23,726 bases of DNA. Source: a virus. The notes under the pieces are model-generated. The model was given only the letters and a program-made list of their open reading frames with translations. It did not search any database and was not told where the DNA came from. The stretch lies in IMG/VR virus record IMGVR_UViG_3300010413_000171, positions 1 through 23,726 of that record; one strand, written 5' to 3'. The translations under genes and the position numbers were made by a program. Each line of letters opens with the position of its first letter. The first letter of the stretch is position 1. Shown one piece after another: positions 7,367 through 13,930 of this stretch.

Positions 7367-7550
7367 TCGCTGCATTTGTTGTAATAGAATATTGACTGAG
7401 TATGAAGCATCATATGATGCAATCATTAATGATTACAATGATATGTGTGGCTATTGTCTACGCACAGCAAGAGACATTAGATATATTGAAGATGAACCAT
7501 ATCCACCAATGGAGGTAGAGGTAGATGAAACAAACGAAGACATGGAATAA
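7356..7550 (+). CDS. Stand-alone zinc-ribbon protein, likely relative of the GAT tail
   Basis: ATG 7356 follows GGAGGG (7343-7348) and overlaps the end of the amidotransferase gene by 11 bases; an in-frame TTG at 7341 is less likely. The 64-residue product has CxxC pairs C6/C9 and C31/C34 and an acidic tail (EVEVDETNEDME). Spacing and the segment before the second pair (DYNDMCGYCLRT) closely resemble the amidotransferase C-terminal ribbon (DMYEMCNYCAQT), so the two ribbons are probably duplicates. Role unknown; protein-protein docking is plausible. Confidence 0.8.
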   Translation: MLTNRCICCNRILTEYEASYDAIINDYNDMCGYCLRTARDIRYIEDEPYPPMEVEVDETNEDME

Positions 7551-7881
7551 AACAAGAGGGTTAATGTACGGAGTACATCCAAGTGATATACTGAGAATGA
7601 TATTACATTTCTCTCAGTATAATGAGGATAGACTCCATAAACTTAGGATAATGTTTCTTCAGAAATGTGAGGAGAAGGATTATACTTTTAATGATTTATC
7701 TGTCAAGGGTTTTATTATTAATAATTTAGATGGAGGGTTTAAATACGGAATAAATTTTTATGATAAGGCAAGAGACAGAAGAATAAATATTTATGGCCCA
7801 CTTAAGGGACATCATTACAATTATTTGAAACGAAAATCATTTTATGGTGGCAAGCCCCTTGACAATTTGATGATGCTGTAA
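7525..7881 (+). CDS. Unknown 118-residue phage protein
   Basis: ATG 7525 follows GGAGG (7511-7515) and overlaps the zinc-ribbon gene by 26 bases. A second ATG at 7564 would shorten it by 13 residues. The product is basic (many Lys and Arg, pI probably above 9), with the pattern INNLDGGFKYGINFYDKARDRR in the middle and YNYLKRKSFYGG near the end; no cysteine motif or membrane segment. Family not recognised. Its 3' end holds the -35 box of the following promoter, so it closes the amidoligase transcription unit. Confidence 0.75.
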   Translation: MKQTKTWNKTRGLMYGVHPSDILRMILHFSQYNEDRLHKLRIMFLQKCEEKDYTFNDLSVKGFIINNLDGGFKYGINFYDKARDRRINIYGPLKGHHYNYLKRKSFYGGKPLDNLMML

Positions 7882-7887
7882 TATATT
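7859..7887 (+). promoter_or_regulatory. Consensus sigma-70-type promoter P1
   Basis: TTGACA at 7859-7864, 17 bases, then TATATT at 7882-7887, with the -35 inside the 3' end of the preceding gene. Transcription would start near 7894 and drive the small-gene block from 7947. The element layout and spacing are the same as in the promoter at 14567-14595, which supports both. Confidence 0.7.
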
Positions 7888-7937
7888 ATATATATAAATA
7901 AATAATAATTATATATTATATAATAATAAATAATATA
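7879..7937. other. 59-base stretch with no G or C
   Basis: From the end of the preceding stop codon to the ribosome binding site of the next gene, every base is A or T. The stretch contains the -10 element of promoter P1 and would melt easily. It may simply be a promoter-rich spacer; a DNA-unwinding role in replication is possible, but no iterons or initiator gene are visible nearby. Confidence 0.6.
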
Positions 7938-7946
7938 GGAGATACT

Positions 7947-8195
7947 ATGACAATAACAAATGAACAAGCAGAACTAATAAGGCATTTTGCAAGAAAGTCT
8001 TTTATGAATGGAGATAAAAAAGATTTTTATATATTATCTAAATTAGCAAGAGATTACAATATAGATATTTCACATAGTTCTATATACGAAAAAGAACTAT
8101 TAAATAAATATCAAAAATTAGTACGAGAACAGAAGATAGAATTAAATAAGAAGTTTGAAGAATTAATATATCCGCTCATACAGGAAGTATTATGA
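7947..8195 (+). CDS. Small charged helical protein
   Basis: This is the first gene after promoter P1; AGGAG (7937-7941) precedes ATG 7947. The 82 residues are almost wholly helical in character, with a Lys/Glu-rich second half (ELLNKYQKLVREQKIELNKKF) suggesting a coiled coil. No cysteines and no membrane segment. Family not recognised. Being first in the unit, it may be among the more strongly expressed early proteins. Its TGA overlaps the ATG of the next micropeptide. Confidence 0.7.
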   Translation: MTITNEQAELIRHFARKSFMNGDKKDFYILSKLARDYNIDISHSSIYEKELLNKYQKLVREQKIELNKKFEELIYPLIQEVL

Positions 8196-8266
8196 TACTA
8201 AGAGTTAGTTGTCTATTGTTTTTTATGTTGGCAGCAATAATATTAACTATGATGTTTGAGGATTAA
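8192..8266 (+). CDS. 24-residue hydrophobic micropeptide
   Basis: ATG at 8192 overlaps the previous stop (ATGA), and the frame closes at TAA 8264-8266. The peptide has MILR at the start, then about 18 hydrophobic residues and an FED end, so it would span or insert into the membrane. AGGAAG at 8182 could serve as ribosome binding site. The exact fit of the frame into the gap between two genes, three bases before the next ATG, supports it; its small size keeps confidence moderate. Confidence 0.45.
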   Translation: MILRVSCLLFFMLAAIILTMMFED

Positions 8267-8269
8267 TTT

Positions 8270-8488
8270 ATGAAAACAGTAGCTCTTAAAAAGATTGAAG
8301 AAGCTGGAAAGATATTAGATAAGATGGCTATTCATGCTATATATAAATTGAACTGCCCTAATTGTGGAAGGGTATTAACACTATATGTACATAAAAAACT
8401 AGAGCAACAGAAACACATGATGTATTGTCATGGTTGTGATTCAGCATATGAAATAATTATACCAAAGGAGGATATTAATGCAGAGTAA
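8270..8488 (+). CDS. Small zinc-ribbon protein
   Basis: The 72-residue product starts at ATG 8270 after GAGG (8258-8261). A basic helical N-terminus (KKIEEAGKILDKM) precedes a four-cysteine zinc ribbon: CPNCGR near residues 29-34 and CHGC near 53-56. Such ribbons bind nucleic acid or proteins. The family is not recognised further. The last 11 bases overlap the next gene, whose AAAGGAGG lies inside this reading frame. Confidence 0.75.
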   Translation: MKTVALKKIEEAGKILDKMAIHAIYKLNCPNCGRVLTLYVHKKLEQQKHMMYCHGCDSAYEIIIPKEDINAE

Positions 8489-8681
8489 TGTAAGAGGTTT
8501 TGAAATTAAATTTGATATTAACGGAGACATATTAATTATATCACAGGAAACTTTTGTTGATGATGTAATATTGCATCTGGAAGCTGAGGATGTAAATGTA
8601 AAGATGCCTGTTGATATTGAAGACTTAGCTAAAATTGGTCAGGCATTGATTGCAGTATCTAATATGGTGAGGACATATTAA
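8478..8681 (+). CDS. Small acidic phage protein
   Basis: ATG 8478 has a near-perfect AAAGGAGG site at 8464-8471. The 67-residue product is acidic and looks beta-rich at first (FEIKFDINGDILIISQETF) and helical at the end (DIEDLAKIGQALIAVSNMV). No cysteines and no membrane segment. I do not recognise it. The strong ribosome binding site suggests efficient translation. The stop shares its last A with the next ATG (TAATG). Confidence 0.7.
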   Translation: MQSNVRGFEIKFDINGDILIISQETFVDDVILHLEAEDVNVKMPVDIEDLAKIGQALIAVSNMVRTY

Positions 8682-8866
8682 TGGGTGATTGGGAAGAAGA
8701 TTGGCCTAGAATAAAGGACTTACCAAAAGATGAACAGAAAGAGTTCGAGCGTTTCTTAAGAGGACAGACGTGTCCATATATAGACGGTCTTCCGATTGAG
8801 GAGCAGGATGGATATTATCCTTGGGATTATACAAGATGGAAAGCTATTAAGGAGTTTAATAAATGA
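8681..8866 (+). CDS. Small acidic Trp-rich protein
   Basis: This 61-residue protein begins in a TAATG overlap, with GAGG at 8669-8672. It has five tryptophans in total, two in the first eight residues (MGDWEEDW) and others near YYPWDYTRWKA, and a single cysteine in RGQTCPYIDGLP. The motif 'QDGYYPWDYTRWKA' looks conserved in character, but I cannot assign a family. The last four bases (ATGA) overlap the next gene, so the two are coupled. Confidence 0.7.
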   Translation: MGDWEEDWPRIKDLPKDEQKEFERFLRGQTCPYIDGLPIEEQDGYYPWDYTRWKAIKEFNK

Positions 8867-9204
8867 GTAGAAAGACTCAAGCATGGAAGGATGGCTATAA
8901 CGCTTTTACTCCGGGTGAAAGTAAACCACTTCGGTTCTGTAAATACTATGATGAGTCTGGTGGTAAGTTGACTCTCCAAGTTGATAACTGGCTTGACGGA
9001 TGGAAGAAAGCAGAAGAACATTATATCATGGAAGAAGCAGAACTTGAAGGAAAAATTAATAAGATTGAAGAAGAAAAAAAGGAGTTTGATAATATTAAAC
9101 ACTCTTGTCCTTGGAATACAACAAATGGATATTCATGTATAGCAACTAAAGATGATTGTTTAGTAGATAAATGTGCAGTATGGTATATATTAAAGGAGAA
9201 ATAA
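8863..9204 (+). CDS. Ribosome-modulation-factor-like N-terminus fused to a Cys-rich tail
   Basis: In this 113-residue protein the first 50 residues (AWKDGYNAF.PGESKPLRFCKYY...NWLDGWKKAEEHY) follow the pattern of the RMF/CrpP-type fold, G-Y-x-A-x-x-x-G with a proline block and then W-x-x-G-W-x-x-A. RMF binds 70S ribosomes and drives them into inactive dimers, so a phage copy could alter host translation. Then come a Glu/Lys-rich coiled-coil linker (55-77) and a cysteine-bearing C-terminus (C82, C91, C98, C103). The RMF assignment rests on pattern only. ATGA overlap upstream; TAATG overlap into the RNA ligase. Confidence 0.7.
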   Translation: MSRKTQAWKDGYNAFTPGESKPLRFCKYYDESGGKLTLQVDNWLDGWKKAEEHYIMEEAELEGKINKIEEEKKEFDNIKHSCPWNTTNGYSCIATKDDCLVDKCAVWYILKEK

Positions 9205-10109
9205 TGAGCACAAAATTTCCTAAAGCGTGGGCATTGGGCCATCGTAATACACATGGTATATGGGATGGTCATGTTGAGATAACTGAGAAGGTTGATGGCT
9301 CTCAGTTTGGATTCGGAATCATAATGAATAATTTTACAGCACGGTCAAAGAACTGTGAGATACACAAGGATGCTGCTGGTATGTTTCATGAGGGGATTGA
9401 ATATGTACATAGTGCACAAGACAGACTCGACCCGAATATCTTTTACTATGCTGAATACCTGAAGAAGCCGAAGCACAACACTCTTTCATATGATAGGATA
9501 CCGAACAACCATCTTGCTTTGTTTGGAATAAAGTATCAGGATGGTACATTTGAAAAGAACTATTCAGTTCTATCAGCAACAGCAGAAGAAATTGGAATAG
9601 ATGTTGTTCCTCTAATATTCTATGGAAAAATCAACCATCCTGATGACATCAAAGAACTTCTCCAAAGAGAAAGCTATCTTGGTGGTGTGCCGATTGAAGG
9701 ACTTGTTGTGAAGAACTATGACAAGGATATGATTATTGCAGACCAGTGGGTTCCTTTCATCCAAGGTAAGTATGTGTCCGAAACATTCAAGGAGAAGCAT
9801 ATTAAAGGCTGGAAGAGTGGGCCTAATAAACTTGAAGCACTATTTCAGTCTGTTGAGAATGACAAGAACAGATGGGTAAAAGCTATCAATGCTATGCGTG
9901 ATGATGGTACACTAACTGATAGCCCAAGAGACATAGGCCCATTACTTCAGCACATAACCAATGACTTCCTTGAGGAAGAAAAGGAAGAGTTTAAAGAAGC
10001 ACTGTTCAGAATCTATGAGAAACAGTTGAAGAGGGTGATAGCACGTGGTTTCCCTGAGTGGTACAAGAATAGACTAATGGAGATTTCATTTGGTGCAAGA
10101 GATATGTAA
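9204..10109 (+). CDS. RNA ligase (Rnl2-like nucleotidyltransferase)
   Basis: This 301-residue ATP-dependent ligase has covalent nucleotidyltransferase motifs in order: motif I EKVDGS at 28-33 with K29 as the AMP-accepting lysine, ARSKN just downstream, FYYAEYL (motif III), IEGLVVKNY (motif IV) and a GKYV..TFKEKH segment (motif V). Absence of DNA-ligase OB or BRCT domains and the length favour RNA ligase. Such phage enzymes seal RNA breaks, classically host or phage tRNAs cut by anticodon nucleases. The C-terminal third is helical and acidic. I chose ATG 9204 because AAAGGAG lies at 9192; an upstream ATG at 9171 lies within the previous gene and lacks this spacing. Confidence 0.85.
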   Translation: MSTKFPKAWALGHRNTHGIWDGHVEITEKVDGSQFGFGIIMNNFTARSKNCEIHKDAAGMFHEGIEYVHSAQDRLDPNIFYYAEYLKKPKHNTLSYDRIPNNHLALFGIKYQDGTFEKNYSVLSATAEEIGIDVVPLIFYGKINHPDDIKELLQRESYLGGVPIEGLVVKNYDKDMIIADQWVPFIQGKYVSETFKEKHIKGWKSGPNKLEALFQSVENDKNRWVKAINAMRDDGTLTDSPRDIGPLLQHITNDFLEEEKEEFKEALFRIYEKQLKRVIARGFPEWYKNRLMEISFGARDM

Positions 10110-10194
10110 TTGGATTGTCGTTGGGCTATTTGTTCTAGCTATATGGGTAGTGTTCTATCCACAACCACCAGATAAAAAGGAGAATGACGAATGA
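10093..10194 (+). CDS. Small membrane protein with GTG start
   Basis: The frame opens at GTG 10093 (TTG 10090 is an alternative) with GGAG about ten bases upstream inside the RNA ligase gene, and ends at TGA 10192-10194 within an ATGA overlap. The 33-residue product has a short N-terminus, a clear transmembrane helix (NWIVVGLFVLAIWVVFY), a PQPPD turn and a charged tail (KKENDE). Without it the interval 10110-10190 would be empty. Family not recognised. Confidence 0.5.
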   Translation: MQEICNWIVVGLFVLAIWVVFYPQPPDKKENDE

Positions 10195-10367
10195 AAGTAA
10201 TTTTTAAAAATGGAGCTATGACTATTGTTCCAGAAAATAAAGATGAAAAATTTTACATGGAAACAATATTTGATAGGCTTATATTTATTTATAACCCAGA
10301 TGTTGAAACAGATGTATTAGGACAAACTATTATATTCCAAAAACCAAAGGAGAATGATAATGAATAG
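10191..10367 (+). CDS. Unknown 58-residue protein
   Basis: ATG 10191 lies in an ATGA overlap with the membrane peptide and follows AAAAGGAG at 10175-10182. The 58-residue product alternates hydrophobic and charged residues (MKVIFKNGAMTIVPENKDEK, then YNPDVETDVLGQTIIF), suggesting a small beta-rich fold; no cysteine and no membrane segment. Family not recognised. Its end overlaps the next gene and contains that gene's AAAGGAG. Confidence 0.65.
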   Translation: MKVIFKNGAMTIVPENKDEKFYMETIFDRLIFIYNPDVETDVLGQTIIFQKPKENDNE

Positions 10368-10545
10368 ATTCGCATGGATATTAAAGAGAGTATTTGATAT
10401 GACATGGTGGCGTAATCCTGATGGTTCATATGGAGCTAATGTTAGATATACAAAACAATCTGATCCTATAACATTTGAGAACCTAACTATTGAATGGGTA
10501 ATGAGAGACATTGAGCACTCTCTTATAGCAATAGAACATGAATAA
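10360..10545 (+). CDS. Small Trp-rich basic protein
   Basis: Of two in-frame ATGs (10354 and 10360) the second is preferred because AAAGGAG at 10345-10351 is too close to the first. The 61-residue product has an N-terminal MNRFAWILKRVFDMTWW segment that could be an amphipathic, membrane-associating helix, then 'RNPDGSYGANVRYTKQ' and an acidic end. Family not recognised. The stop region overlaps the start of a two-helix membrane protein, so the pair may work together. Confidence 0.65.
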   Translation: MNRFAWILKRVFDMTWWRNPDGSYGANVRYTKQSDPITFENLTIEWVMRDIEHSLIAIEHE

Positions 10546-10681
10546 GCTACTATGGTGTTTAACGGCAGGAGTCTTGTGGTTGTGGGGAGGATGGTTATTT
10601 ATCTTTCAACATTATCCACTTGGATTAATCATAGGATTGTGCGGGTCTTTCCTGTTCGCAATCGAAGTGTTAAAGGATTAA
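10538..10681 (+). CDS. Two-helix membrane micropeptide (47 residues)
   Basis: ATG 10538 overlaps the previous gene by eight bases; TAA is at 10679-10681. The peptide has two hydrophobic segments, LLWCLTAGVLWLWGGWLFIF and GLIIGLCGSFLFAIEVL, joined by QHYPL, so it should form a helical hairpin in the membrane. Small two-helix phage proteins include holins, but this location, far from any visible lysis gene, does not support that call. No gene family assigned. Confidence 0.6.
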   Translation: MNKLLWCLTAGVLWLWGGWLFIFQHYPLGLIIGLCGSFLFAIEVLKD

Positions 10682-10692
10682 AGGAGTAGGAT

Positions 10693-10989
10693 ATGGAAAG
10701 AGAATATCGTTTATCAGAGTCAAGATATAATGAATTAATGAGTCAAATAACCGAACTGAAAGCAGAGATTGAACAGCGAAAAAGTGATACTATTTTTTAT
10801 AAAGAATCTGCCGACTCATTTCAAAGAGTAGGGATTAAAACTTTAGCCAAACTCACCAAGGCAGAAGATATACTTAAAGAGCGTGATGGTGGTGGACATG
10901 ATGCTAATTGCAAGATATTTAGAATGGTAGCGAAGTGTAATTGTGGACATCAAGATGTCTTGGACTACTTCAAAGATAAATCTTATTAA
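10693..10989 (+). CDS. Coiled-coil protein with C-terminal His/Cys cluster
   Basis: AAGGAG at 10681-10686 precedes ATG 10693. Residues 1-65 form a heptad-like helix (ESRYNELMSQITELKAEIEQR). A Gly-rich turn leads to a probable metal-binding tail, HDANCKIFRMVAKCNCGHQ, near residues 69-87, with two His and three Cys. The 98-residue layout (coiled coil plus short metal knuckle) is common among uncharacterised phage small proteins. A role in oligomerisation plus nucleic-acid or protein binding is inference. Confidence 0.7.
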   Translation: MEREYRLSESRYNELMSQITELKAEIEQRKSDTIFYKESADSFQRVGIKTLAKLTKAEDILKERDGGGHDANCKIFRMVAKCNCGHQDVLDYFKDKSY

Positions 10990-11007
10990 CTTATAACAGG
11001 AGCAATT

Positions 11008-11175
11008 ATGGATTACCAAGAAGCTATTGAATGGATGGAAGGAATAAGGGACATGAGTAACCTTGTTCAACAAGAACCACACGAAACATGGAATGTCAGA
11101 GTTGAGCAAGCCAATGCTGCCAAAATGGAACAGGCTTATTGGTTTCTTCGTTACCATAAAGAACTCAAAGACTAA
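11008..11175 (+). CDS. Unknown 55-residue helical protein
   Basis: The frame runs from ATG 11008 to TAA 11173-11175, with CAGGAG at 10997-11002 as the ribosome binding site. The product is helical and acidic (MDYQEAIEWMEGIRDMSNLV, then VRVEQANAAKMEQAYWFLRYH), with no cysteines and no membrane segment. It fills an otherwise empty gap between two clear genes. Family not recognised. Confidence 0.6.
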   Translation: MDYQEAIEWMEGIRDMSNLVQQEPHETWNVRVEQANAAKMEQAYWFLRYHKELKD

Positions 11176-11194
11176 TAACACTTGGTATTGAATT

Positions 11195-11377
11195 ATGAAA
11201 TGTGCAGTTTGCGGAAATAGTAAACCAGATTCAAAATGGAGATATTGCTGTGATAATTCTATCGTTAATTTATCTGTAATTTTGATTCCGTTTAGAAGGG
11301 CTGCAAGGGATAGGGCTTTTCGCTCATTTTATATGGGAAACCCACAGCGTGCAGAAAAGTATCTTAAAGAGAAATAA
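11195..11377 (+). CDS. Small Cys-rich basic protein
   Basis: The 60-residue product has CAVCGNS at residues 3-9 and a CC pair at 18-19 that could complete a zinc knuckle, followed by a hydrophobic stretch and a strongly basic helix (RRAARDRAFRSFYMGNPQRAEKYLKEK). A zinc knuckle plus basic helix suggests nucleic-acid binding. The start lacks a clear ribosome binding site, so translation may be weak or coupled to the gene 20 bases upstream. Confidence 0.6.
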   Translation: MKCAVCGNSKPDSKWRYCCDNSIVNLSVILIPFRRAARDRAFRSFYMGNPQRAEKYLKEK

Positions 11378-11391
11378 CAGGAGTTAATAAG

Positions 11392-11580
11392 ATGAAGTAC
11401 GAACCAGAGTATTTAATAAAGGAAATTATAACATACGAGAAATCTTATAACCCAAACTATGGCGACAATAGAATTTGTGAATGTGGACACCTATATTATA
11501 GACATTTTGACACCTATGAAGATATGCTTCCCGTTGGTTGCAAATATTGCCAATGTTCTCTATTTAAAGAATCAAAATAA
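11392..11580 (+). CDS. Small phage zinc protein (CxCGH...CxxCxC)
   Basis: AGGAG at 11379-11383 precedes ATG 11392. The 62-residue product contains ICECGHLYYRH near residues 28-38 and VGCKYCQCSLF near 48-58. Two Cys and one or two His in the first block with three Cys in the second give a compact zinc site. I recognise this C-x-C-G-H ... C-x-x-C-x-C pattern as recurrent among uncharacterised small phage proteins, but no function is known to me. Confidence 0.7.
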   Translation: MKYEPEYLIKEIITYEKSYNPNYGDNRICECGHLYYRHFDTYEDMLPVGCKYCQCSLFKESK

Positions 11581-11591
11581 CAGGAGGAGTT

Positions 11592-11846
11592 ATGAAAAAT
11601 TTAATTATGGTTCTTTTACTTATAGTAGTTGTTACTAAACTTACACCAACATTATACGATTTTAGTCATAGAACTAAAAAACTTACACCTAATCAGATTA
11701 CACTTATTGAAAATATTAACGGTGTTCAATGGGTAGACCAGAATAGAGATGGCTATGAAATCACTGTTTCTATAGGCAAAGCATTTGATTGGAAAAAGGA
11801 TGGAATTGAGGAAGGGGTTATCAATGCCATTATGCTTAATAAATAA
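11592..11846 (+). CDS. Small exported or membrane-anchored protein
   Basis: A strong AGGAGGAG (11582-11589) precedes ATG 11592. The N-terminus is a hydrophobic signal-anchor (NLIMVLLLIVVV, residues 3-14) without a lipobox cysteine. The remaining 70 residues (HRTKKLTPNQITLIENING..WVDQNRDGYEITVSIGKAFDW) look like a small alpha/beta domain that would sit outside the cytoplasm or at the membrane face. Family not recognised. Confidence 0.7.
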   Translation: MKNLIMVLLLIVVVTKLTPTLYDFSHRTKKLTPNQITLIENINGVQWVDQNRDGYEITVSIGKAFDWKKDGIEEGVINAIMLNK

Positions 11847-11868
11847 CAAATAATATGAGGCAATATAA

Positions 11869-12231
11869 ATGGATAAACAAACTGCAATAGATATAATAGA
11901 AAACATAGCAGGATTTGAAGATGAATCAACAGCTTGCGGTGAAGCGTTCTCTTATTTATTAAATCAGATAGAATCATTAGAACTAAAAATTTGGTCTTAC
12001 GAATTACATAAACAGTTGTATGAAAAAGACTATGAAAAAATACATAAGGCATACACGCAACACCAATGGCTATCCAAACAACAAGCTGACTCAGATAGAG
12101 ACTTGATATTAAAACTTCAAGAGAAAGTAAAGAAACAAGAAGAGTTTATAAATAATATAGTAGAATATGAATGTTATGATTGTTTTGTTCAAGATGAAGC
12201 ATTAGATTTTTTAAAGGAGAACGATGCGTGA
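11869..12231 (+). CDS. Acidic coiled-coil protein
   Basis: GAGG at 11857-11860 precedes ATG 11869. The 120-residue product is helical throughout, with a long heptad-like region from LLNQIESLELKIWSYELHKQLYEK through LILKLQEKVKKQEEFINNIVEY, and four cysteines: C23 alone and the group near residues 100-105 (ECYDCF). No catalytic motif. Its last eight bases overlap the primase-helicase gene, whose AAAGGAG lies inside this frame, so the two are coupled and may be functionally linked. Confidence 0.65.
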   Translation: MDKQTAIDIIENIAGFEDESTACGEAFSYLLNQIESLELKIWSYELHKQLYEKDYEKIHKAYTQHQWLSKQQADSDRDLILKLQEKVKKQEEFINNIVEYECYDCFVQDEALDFLKENDA

Positions 12232-13930
12232 AGGTAGAGATATAATAGGAGATATGCCTTGCCCTCAATGTCGTGACATGGGGAGGGACAAAACAGGTAA
12301 TCACCTGATGGTATTCAAGAACGGATGGAAGTATTGCAATCGTTGTGGATACAAGGAAGCACCTGATGAAATTGAAACCAAACAGGAGAAACCAAAACCT
12401 ATGCCACAAAAGAATGTGATGGGTAAAAGACCTATCCCAGAAGCAAAGAAGAATGGATTGCCAGTTGGAGAAGAGAAGCACGCTGTTGTCCAGAAGATAA
12501 AGATGCAGCATACTGCTGGCGATATACCTGACAGGAGAATCTCAAAGAAAACTGCTGAAAGGTATGGAGTAAAGGTTCTTAATGATGCAAGGTATTACCC
12601 TATACACAGGAGAGGGAAGTTAGATAATTACAAGAAACGTGTACTGCCAAAGAAATTCTTTTTGGTTGGAGCTAAAGAAGATGACGAAGCAGAACTGTTT
12701 GGTCAGTCCTCATTCCCTGCTGGTGGTAAGTATATAATTATTACAGGTGGTGAAGAGGATGCAATGGCAGCGTATGAAATAATCCATGAGAAGTATAACC
12801 AAATAGAGCCAGCTTGTGTTGCTCCTGTGTATGGGGAGAATATGTTTAACATAGGCAAGAACATAAACTATATCATGTCGTTTGAAAATATTTATATAGC
12901 TGTTGATAATGATGAAGCAGGAGATAAGTTTAGAAAGAATCTTGCTGACTTGATAGGCGAGAAAGCGAAGATACTAAAGTTCTCTGAGAAAGATGTATCA
13001 GATATGAGACAGAAGAAAAAGGATAGAGAATTTATATCAGCATTTTTTAATCCTCAAAGTTATAGACCAGTTGGAATGATTACTCCTGTTGATGTACGTG
13101 AACAGGCTATCATGATTCCTAAATATGGTAAACCTTTCCCTTGGCCCACGCTAACAAAAGCAACGTATGGGAGGAGACTAGGAGACGGATACTATATAGG
13201 AGCAGGAGTTAAGATAGGAAAGTCTGAGTGGCTTAATCAAATGGCATCACATATAATCTCTGGTGAAGGAGCTAAGGCTTTCGTTGCAAAGCCAGAGGAA
13301 CTTCCTGCTCTTACAGTTAAGAAAGTTGCTGGCAAGATATATGGAAAACCATTCCATGACCCTGATGCGTACAAAGAGCGTCGATTCACTAGCGACGAAC
13401 TAGAAATGGCTATTGATTCGCTTGAAGATAAACTTATTATGTTCAATAGGTACGGCTCATTACAATGGGATGAATTGAAAGAATGTATTCGCCATGCTGC
13501 AGTTATTGAACGAGTCGAAGATGTATTCATTGACCCTATCACTTGCTTCACAGATGGTATGCCGTCTAACGATGCAGATACTTTACTGAAGCAGATTGTT
13601 CGTGACCTTGACAACATGAGTAAAGACCTTGGGTTTACGTTCTATTGTTTCTGTCACCTTAACAATCCACCAAATGGAGCACGACCCTATGAAGAAGGAG
13701 GAAGGGTTAAGAGTGCTTACTTCGCTAACAGTCGTGGCATGATGCGTGCTTGTCAGTATATGATAGCATTAGAACGAGACAAGTATGCTGAAGACCCACT
13801 TAAAAGAAACACAACTATCCAACGATTACTTGAAGATAGATTGTTTGGTAGATACGTAGAGTTTCCTACGTACTATAATGTAGAGACAGGAGAATACTTA
13901 GAACATTTAACAACGGAGGTTCCTTTCTAA
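12224..13930 (+). CDS. T7 gp4-type DNA primase-helicase
   Basis: A 568-residue replication enzyme. Its N-terminal zinc-binding domain has CPQC (13-16) and CNRC (38-41) and reads primase template sites. The TOPRIM domain shows ITGGEEDA (173-180) and AVDNDEAG (226-233), supplying the metal-binding Glu and Asp-x-Asp residues for primer synthesis. The C-terminal RecA-like helicase domain has Walker A AGVKIGKS (327-334), Walker B ending VFIDP, and an H-motif-like FYCFCHLNNP that pairs with it. Length and order match T7 gp4, a ring helicase that unwinds DNA 5'-3' and primes the lagging strand. AAAGGAG at 12212 supports ATG 12224. No DNA polymerase is visible, so that partner must lie outside the window. 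Confidence 0.92.
   Translation: MREGRDIIGDMPCPQCRDMGRDKTGNHLMVFKNGWKYCNRCGYKEAPDEIETKQEKPKPMPQKNVMGKRPIPEAKKNGLPVGEEKHAVVQKIKMQHTAGDIPDRRISKKTAERYGVKVLNDARYYPIHRRGKLDNYKKRVLPKKFFLVGAKEDDEAELFGQSSFPAGGKYIIITGGEEDAMAAYEIIHEKYNQIEPACVAPVYGENMFNIGKNINYIMSFENIYIAVDNDEAGDKFRKNLADLIGEKAKILKFSEKDVSDMRQKKKDREFISAFFNPQSYRPVGMITPVDVREQAIMIPKYGKPFPWPTLTKATYGRRLGDGYYIGAGVKIGKSEWLNQMASHIISGEGAKAFVAKPEELPALTVKKVAGKIYGKPFHDPDAYKERRFTSDELEMAIDSLEDKLIMFNRYGSLQWDELKECIRHAAVIERVEDVFIDPITCFTDGMPSNDADTLLKQIVRDLDNMSKDLGFTFYCFCHLNNPPNGARPYEEGGRVKSAYFANSRGMMRACQYMIALERDKYAEDPLKRNTTIQRLLEDRLFGRYVEFPTYYNVETGEYLEHLTTEVPF

Noticed and set aside
7893-7900. TATAAATA, the T4 late-promoter element
   Set aside because: It falls inside a 59-base pure A/T stretch where such an octamer is expected by chance, and I saw no other copy before genes in the window.
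8384-9411. TATGTACATA palindromes at 8384-8393 and 9402-9411
   Set aside because: They share the TGTACA core with the intergenic palindrome but are shorter, lie inside coding regions and do not match its A/T flanks.
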